Assembly (NCBI GenBank): GCA_003118195.1
Contig: BEXV01002676.1
Coordinates: 44,931-55,920 of the forward strand
From: Hemicentrotus pulcherrimus
Lineage: Eukaryota; Echinodermata; Echinoidea; Camarodonta; Strongylocentrotidae
Reading direction: 5' to 3'
DNA: 10,990 bases
The notes under the pieces: generated by a model
The model's database searches: none
Seen by the model: the letters and a program-made list of their open reading frames with translations, nothing else
Told to the model about the DNA's origin: nothing
Part shown: piece after piece, positions 9,801 to 10,990 of the stretch
How positions within the stretch are numbered: position 1 is the stretch's first letter
Layout of the letters: every line of letters starts with the position of its first letter
Translations under genes and position numbers: made by a program

Positions 9801-10955
9801 CAAAATGCATCGACTAAGCGATCGTCGAGCAAATCACCAAAAAAGGCGGTTTCATCGCCGGATAAAAAGGAGAAGGACAAGAAGAAGGATAAAAAAGTGA
9901 AGGATATTTCAAAGAAAGGGAAGGAGGAGAAGAAGGAGAGGAAGGAGAAGAAAGAGAGGAAAAAGGAGGAGAAGGATGGAGAGAAGAAGACGAAGAAGAG
10001 GAAACATTCAGATGAAGGGAAATCGCCATCGGATACGAAGGAGAAAAAACAAAAATTAAATGGTGGAAGGACTAAACGCAAGTCACGTGATGGCAGTGAC
10101 GAAGGTGATGATCTAAGCAAATTAGTTTCTCCATCCAAGCAAGCGTCTGCAACCAAAAAATCAACATCGAACTCTGATAAGAAGGCTTCTCCGACAAAGT
10201 CACCAAAGAAGTCAGAGAAAAGAACTCCGGCGAAACGAAAGTTAACTGATCATTTCAAACCAATGCAAAAAAGTGACTTACCTGAAGAGAAACAAGTAAA
10301 GAAGGAATCAAGAGAAGAACCTGAAAAGAAAACTATACAAAAAAGTGCAAGTCCTGTAAAGGCTGTTAAGTCTGACACCCAGAAGACTCCACAGAAAGAT
10401 GATCCAAAAGAAAGTCCAAAGAAGAAAGCGATGGTGGTGGAGAAGAAAAAAGCAGCTCCGAAAAAGAAGCCTGCAGAAAAGACCATTAAAATTAAAGTTG
10501 TTGCTAAGAAACTAAGCACCTTGTCATCAAAGGAGGGAATCAAAGTGAGCATCACACCCAAAAAGCAAACAGACAGCCCCAAAAAGCAAACCGCTACACC
10601 TAAAAAGCAAACCGCCACACCTAAAAAGCAAACCGCCACACCCAAAAAGCAAACAGTCACACCTAAAAAGGCAATGGCCACGCCCAAAAAAGCAACCCCG
10701 AAGAAAGAAACTCTGAAGAAAGCAACCCCTAAGAAAGCGACCCCTCGTAAGACTAGCCCCGTGAAGAAGGTCACCAACAAGCCTGCCACGCCCAAGAAAG
10801 CAGCCACCACGCCAAAAAAGGCTGCAGCCACGCCCAAGAAAACACCAAAGAAGACACCACAGAAACCAGCGCAAAAGACACTCCAGAAGAAGAAGAAGAC
10901 TCCTGCAAAGAAGACCTTGTCCTTAGCAGTCAAATCTAAGAAGGCCGTGTCAAAG
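694..10955 (+). CDS. BAZ1B: BAZ1B (WSTF) homologue, N-terminal 708 codons in eight exons, 3' incomplete
   Basis: BAZ1B binds the ISWI ATPase SNF2H/SMARCA5 to form the WICH remodelling complex, acts at replication foci and in transcription, and in mammals its N-terminus phosphorylates H2A.X Tyr142. Eight exons join in phase without a stop: 694-806, 4517-4689, 5563-5668, 5934-5979, 7835-7930, 8345-8421, 8873-9038, 9609-10955. Residues about 20-125 form the WAC domain (LWSCQCTGQTGMTFEEA, then FPIHLEKPILQHVHHS). SPSSDKEN (about 153-160) matches the same run in vertebrate BAZ1B. Residues 187-259 hold the second conserved block, with LENEDKIIS, REIVELFIR, ALQAG and PWIVHDDLVKKHSL. The WAC core also resembles the paralogue BAZ1A, but the second block favours BAZ1B. 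The DDT domain, PHD finger and bromodomain are not in the window. The ATG at 694 is chosen because MPLL is the start of this family. Confidence 0.88.
850..860 (+). promoter_or_regulatory. YY1-like motif AAGATGGCTGC
   Basis: AAGATGGCTGC is one base from the YY1 core AAGATGGCGGC. It lies 43 bp inside intron 1, on the sense strand. YY1 motifs just downstream of transcription starts are common in vertebrate housekeeping genes. Motif match only. Confidence 0.3.
1122..1137 (+). promoter_or_regulatory. Adjacent CRE-like TGACGTAA and AP-1-like TGACTCA
   Basis: TGACGTAA (1122-1129) and TGACTCA (1131-1137) stand back to back, a bZIP-type pair, within a GTGAGTGA-rich block of intron 1. Because the block is repetitive in these words, a chance match is quite possible. 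Confidence 0.25.
1765..1876 (+). repeat. Left terminal inverted repeat of the TTAA element
   Basis: Pairs with 2121-2233. It has internal ~20-bp sub-repeats (AATAAGGATCGTCTTTAT, AAACGAGGATCGTCTTTAG, AAAATAAGGACCGTCTGC). Confidence 0.8.
2121..2233 (-). repeat. Right terminal inverted repeat of the TTAA element
   Basis: Reverse complement of the left arm, with a few substitutions and small gaps. It carries the same GAGGAYNNCC-type sub-repeats and ends CTTACTG against the TTAA. Confidence 0.8.
2480..2866. mobile_element. 387-bp MITE with 8-bp target duplication (hAT-like)
   Basis: The octamer TTCTCTCC occurs at 2472-2479 and 2867-2874, immediately flanking inverted ends TAACCCTGTAA and TTACAGGGTTA. 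Removing the element and one octamer rejoins the LINE reading LKERRARTDLINLYK exactly, which proves the insertion. An 8-bp duplication is typical of hAT (and P) transposons; the TAACCC end is not the usual CAGNG of hAT, so the superfamily is tentative. Inside, GATCGG/TATCGG words recur near both ends (2543-2559 and 2819-2836), and AAGATGGCGGC, a perfect YY1 core, lies on the minus strand at about 2770-2780. No transposase is encoded. Confidence 0.85.
2985..3977 (-). pseudogene. LINE reverse transcriptase core, inactivated
   Basis: One minus-strand frame carries the RT palm: WKDANITSLFKKGS and NYRPVSLTS (motifs 1-2), YLDFRKAFDTVPH (motif A, about 3593-3630), SGVPQG (motif B, about 3437-3454), FADDTKIY (motif C with the catalytic DD, about 3340-3365) and WSKLWLLEFNAEKC downstream. 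A single in-frame TAG at 3666-3668 stands where relatives usually have Trp, consistent with TGG to TAG. A second TAG lies at 2982-2984. Upstream of 3977 the KACGPDGIH motif continues in another frame, implying a frameshift. The catalytic residues remain but the copy cannot encode a working enzyme. Confidence 0.88.
4246..4326. repeat. Three tandem 26-27-bp repeats, each internally palindromic
   Basis: The unit TGATGATTTAAAAAATCAATCAAAT starts at 4246, 4273 and 4299. The copies are nearly identical (C for T in copy 1). Each unit has inverted arms, TTGAT...ATCAA around GATTTAAAAAATC. The stretch lies in intron 1 about 190 bp before exon 2 and has no coding content. Confidence 0.85.
4517..4689 (+). 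CDS. BAZ1B: BAZ1B exon 2 (WAC domain core)
   Basis: The acceptor CACACCAG ends at 4516 and the donor is A|GTAAGA at 4690. The exon encodes the tail of codon 38 through the first base of codon 96: DYENQLEVYAQALWSCQC, TGQTGMTFEEAQRSE, then a helical run to FPIHLEKPILQHVHHS. The W-x-C...TG...T-x-x-EA pattern is the signature of the WAC domain (WSTF/Acf1/cbp146). The domain mediates DNA and chromatin contacts in this family and is part of the N-terminal kinase region described for human WSTF. GC content is visibly higher than in the flanking introns. Confidence 0.88.
4690..5562 (+). other. Intron 2, no gene
   Basis: 873 bp, AT-rich, bounded by GTAAGA and TTTTTATCACAG. A minus-strand open frame (4741-5040) has no family I recognise. 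No inverted-repeat element with clear ends was found. Confidence 0.6.
5563..5668 (+). CDS. BAZ1B: BAZ1B exon 3
   Basis: The acceptor is TTTTTATCACAG at 5562 and the donor TT|GTAAGT at 5669. It encodes the remainder of codon 96 to two bases of codon 131: SASTLESLLQETTQIL, then FALGEKVELKVKVKGR. This matches the end of the WAC domain and the G-E-x-V...LKVK strand that follows it in BAZ1B. Phases in (1) and out (2) agree with the neighbours. Confidence 0.87.
5669..5933 (+). other. Intron 3
   Basis: 265 bp, strongly T-rich on the sense strand (about 5700-5840), ending TCTCTCTATCAG. No repeat element or gene is seen. Confidence 0.7.
5934..5979 (+). CDS. BAZ1B: BAZ1B exon 4 (46-bp small exon)
   Basis: Acceptor TCTCTCTATCAG, donor GAG|GTAAGT. 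It encodes (L)FKGEIVKVELDSSSE, continuing the beta-strand-like LKVKVKGRL segment of exon 3, as in vertebrate BAZ1B where LKVKIVKI precedes an acidic stretch. Phase in is 2 and out is 0. The exon is too short for open-frame detection and is supported by strong splice sites and phase agreement. Confidence 0.82.
5980..7572 (+). other. Intron 4, 5' and middle part, repeat remnants, no gene
   Basis: It opens with a poly-A-rich low-complexity tract (about 6035-6170) and has one undetermined base at 6724. TTAAAGGTAA occurs at 6354 and again at 7151, each followed by a TTGATATATTTGG word (about 6417 and 7263), suggesting two degraded copies of one repeat family. GAGGGCGCTATA at about 6629 is another repeat-like CpG island word. 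Minus-strand frames at 6344-6556, 7122-7349 and 7375-7584 show no similarity. Confidence 0.55.
6035..6170 (+). repeat. A-rich low-complexity tract
   Basis: Long runs of A separated by short T-containing words, including a run of about 19 A near 6045-6064 and another near 6150-6169. It could be the remains of a retroposon tail or simple slippage. Confidence 0.8.
7573..7800 (-). mobile_element. tRNA-derived SINE, antisense in intron 4
   Basis: Read on the minus strand from 7800: GGCACTGTGGTTCAATGGA is a degenerate tRNA 5' arm with an A-box-like segment, and GGTTCAAATCC (7739-7749) is a near-perfect RNA polymerase III B box. The tRNA-unrelated tail follows: GCCCTTTGGCAAGACAATAATC, TGATTGCCAGTCTCCATCCAGGTG and GGGTACCTG. 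This resembles the conserved tail domains shared by many marine-invertebrate SINEs. The far end (GCTAAAGCCAAGGTTATAATAAT, about 7590-7613) is the likely 3' end. It starts only 34 bp from the exon 5 acceptor. No clear target duplication was found. Confidence 0.75.
7835..7930 (+). CDS. BAZ1B: BAZ1B exon 5
   Basis: Acceptor CATTTCAG at 7834, donor CAG|GTACGT at 7931; 96 bp, phase 0 at both ends, so the exon can be skipped without a frameshift. It encodes VASVSGSPSSDKENHGNL, then SDEGLSSKTKKKGQ. SPSSDKEN is the same as a run in vertebrate BAZ1B. The acidic and serine-rich composition suggests a disordered linker. Confidence 0.88.
7931..8344 (+). other. Intron 5, no gene
   Basis: 414 bp between GTACGT and TTTGTTAACAG, with a long T/C-rich tract before the acceptor (8285-8340). 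No repeat or gene is recognised. Confidence 0.7.
8345..8421 (+). CDS. BAZ1B: BAZ1B exon 6
   Basis: Acceptor TTGTTAACAG, donor CTTAT|GTGAGT at 8422. It encodes SSSYRYNIQLENEDKIISF, then VPGSDL, and two bases of the Ile codon completed by exon 7. LENEDKIIS..P...LIR corresponds closely to vertebrate BAZ1B (LQNEDKIIS..PADSLIR) and is the strongest evidence for BAZ1B over BAZ1A. The last 16 bases of this exon and its donor are copied 114 bp downstream. Confidence 0.9.
8406..8630 (+). repeat. Partial tandem duplication (114-bp period) spanning the exon 6 donor
   Basis: The 33 bases from 8406 (CTGGTTCCGACCTTATGTGAG...) recur identically from 8520. After that the copies drift: CTGGTACCCGTTTTCACAAAA against CTGGTACTCATTTTCACAAAA, then TAGAGAATTGTGTAGAT against TAGAGAGTTCTTGGAT. 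The second copy keeps the donor core GTGAGTCC at 8536. Confidence 0.9.
8422..8872 (+). other. Intron 6
   Basis: 451 bp. It begins with the 114-bp duplication described separately. The stretch GTGCAGTGGTCTCATAACCTGGAGGTCT (about 8780-8807) recalls a tRNA-like SINE head but lacks a B box. It ends in a TTTCTTTTTCTTTTTC tract and TAATAG. Confidence 0.65.
8873..9038 (+). CDS. BAZ1B: BAZ1B exon 7
   Basis: The acceptor CTTGCATAATAG ends at 8872; the donor is AGG|GTATGT at 9039. It encodes residues 204-259: (I)RCTPTPSREIVELFIRSS, ALQAGNKPTSPWIVHDDLV, KKHSLTGRLIPSLLSPTR. REIV..FIR..AL.AG and PW.V.D.LVKK.SL follow the vertebrate BAZ1B sequence position by position. In human WSTF this block belongs to the C-motif of the N-terminal kinase region. 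Phase in is 2, phase out is 0. Confidence 0.9.
9050..9205. mobile_element. 156-bp TA-flanked MITE (Tc1/mariner-like)
   Basis: TA (9048-9049 and 9206-9207) flanks inverted ends CAGTCAAACCTG and CAGGTTTGACTG. The similarity continues weakly for about 26 bp (CTTTAAAGACCACC against TCTACAGCGACCGCC). Internally the phrase ACCTGTCTACAA-GACCAC recurs. TA duplication and the CAGT end are typical of the Tc1/mariner group. It begins 11 bp inside intron 7, just after the GTATGT donor. No coding capacity. Confidence 0.85.
9237..9305 (+). repeat. GAT/AAT trinucleotide microsatellite, imperfect
   Basis: GATGATGATAATGATAATG followed by ATTAATAATAATACTACTACTAATGATGATAATG-type repeats in intron 7. Confidence 0.85.
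9306..9608 (+). other. Intron 7, 3' part
   Basis: AT-rich sequence with no recognised repeat, ending TACCTTGCCTTCACAG. The open frame of exon 8 extends upstream into this intron to 9468, but that part has no similarity to BAZ1B and is intronic. Confidence 0.65.
9609..10955 (+). CDS. BAZ1B: BAZ1B exon 8, large lysine-rich exon with H1-like repeats
   Basis: The acceptor TTGCCTTCACAG gives phase 0; the donor AAG|GTCAGT is at 10956. The 449 codons (residues 260-708) contain no cysteine. In order: a Ser-rich linker with MTPLQFTPSPEKIF (about 300-313); a K/E/D charged tract (about 345-395) likely to form a charged helix, with the basic run KKTKKRKH as a probable nuclear localisation signal; KRKLTDHF (468-475), resembling a PCNA-interacting box; and from residue 575 a dense array of TPKK/SPKK motifs ending KKKKTPAKK. 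S/T-P-K-K motifs bind AT-rich DNA minor grooves in histone H1 and are CDK target sites. Vertebrate BAZ1B has a shorter basic linker here. Splicing should join to the DDT-domain exons beyond the window. Confidence 0.85.
10554..10679 (+). repeat. Six tandem 21-bp coding repeats (TPKKQTA)
   Basis: Units ACACCYAAAAAGCAAACCGCC start at 10554, 10575, 10596, 10617, 10638 and 10659. Units 3 and 4 are identical. Each encodes T/S-P-K-K-Q-T-x, with the last changed to TPKKAMA. Related but irregular TPKK motifs continue to about 10860. The near-identity at DNA level points to recent unequal exchange or slippage within the exon. Confidence 0.92.
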
Positions 10956-10990
10956 GTCAGTGTATGTTATCTTTGAAGCTATCCTTTTGT

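Noticed and set aside
9794..10933. Long Phe/Ser/Leu-rich minus-strand open frames opposite exon 8
   Set aside because: They are antisense readings of the lysine/serine-rich coding sequence; composition is wholly explained by AAG/AAA codons on the other strand.

Overview
This is animal nuclear DNA: an intron-rich gene with GT-AG introns, AT-rich introns crowded with decayed transposons, and no operon structure. The intron repeats (a tRNA-derived SINE, a CR1/L2/Jockey-type LINE, TA- and TTAA-flanked MITEs) and the protein similarities suggest a marine invertebrate deuterostome, most likely an echinoderm such as a sea urchin. The species is an inference. One unresolved base (N at 6724) indicates draft sequence.

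Layout. On the minus strand, 113 to 1 holds the first coding exon of GEN1, an XPG/Rad2-family Holliday-junction resolvase, running off the left edge. About 580 bp of intergenic DNA separates its ATG from the ATG at 694 of a plus-strand gene that fills the rest of the window. I recognise that gene as BAZ1B (WSTF, Williams syndrome transcription factor), partner of ISWI in the WICH chromatin-remodelling complex. I assembled eight coding exons by joining splice phases and protein similarity: 694-806, 4517-4689, 5563-5668, 5934-5979, 7835-7930, 8345-8421, 8873-9038 and 9609-10955. Together they give 708 codons of the N-terminal half: the WAC domain, a second conserved block (LENEDKIIS...), and a very long lysine-rich exon ending in histone-H1-like TPKK repeats. 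The DDT, PHD and bromodomain parts expected of BAZ1B would lie downstream of the window.

Intron 1 (3.7 kb) contains a decayed antisense LINE (about 1687-4140). It is split by two non-autonomous DNA transposons whose ends and target-site duplications can be read exactly: a 469-bp TTAA-flanked element with ~112-bp inverted repeats (1765-2233), and a 387-bp element with an 8-bp duplication (2480-2866). Intron 4 ends in a tRNA-derived SINE 34 bp before exon 5. Intron 6 starts with a partial tandem duplication that copied the exon 6 splice donor. Intron 7 has a 156-bp TA-flanked MITE 11 bp after the donor.

The two genes both serve genome maintenance and may share a bidirectional promoter; an E2F-like site and a CRE-like site are visible between them. 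I did not find a wholly new system. The points most worth a second look are the head-to-head GEN1/BAZ1B pair, the H1-like repeat tail and PCNA-box-like motif in BAZ1B, the lack of any cysteine where the human kinase residue would lie, and the duplicated splice donor.
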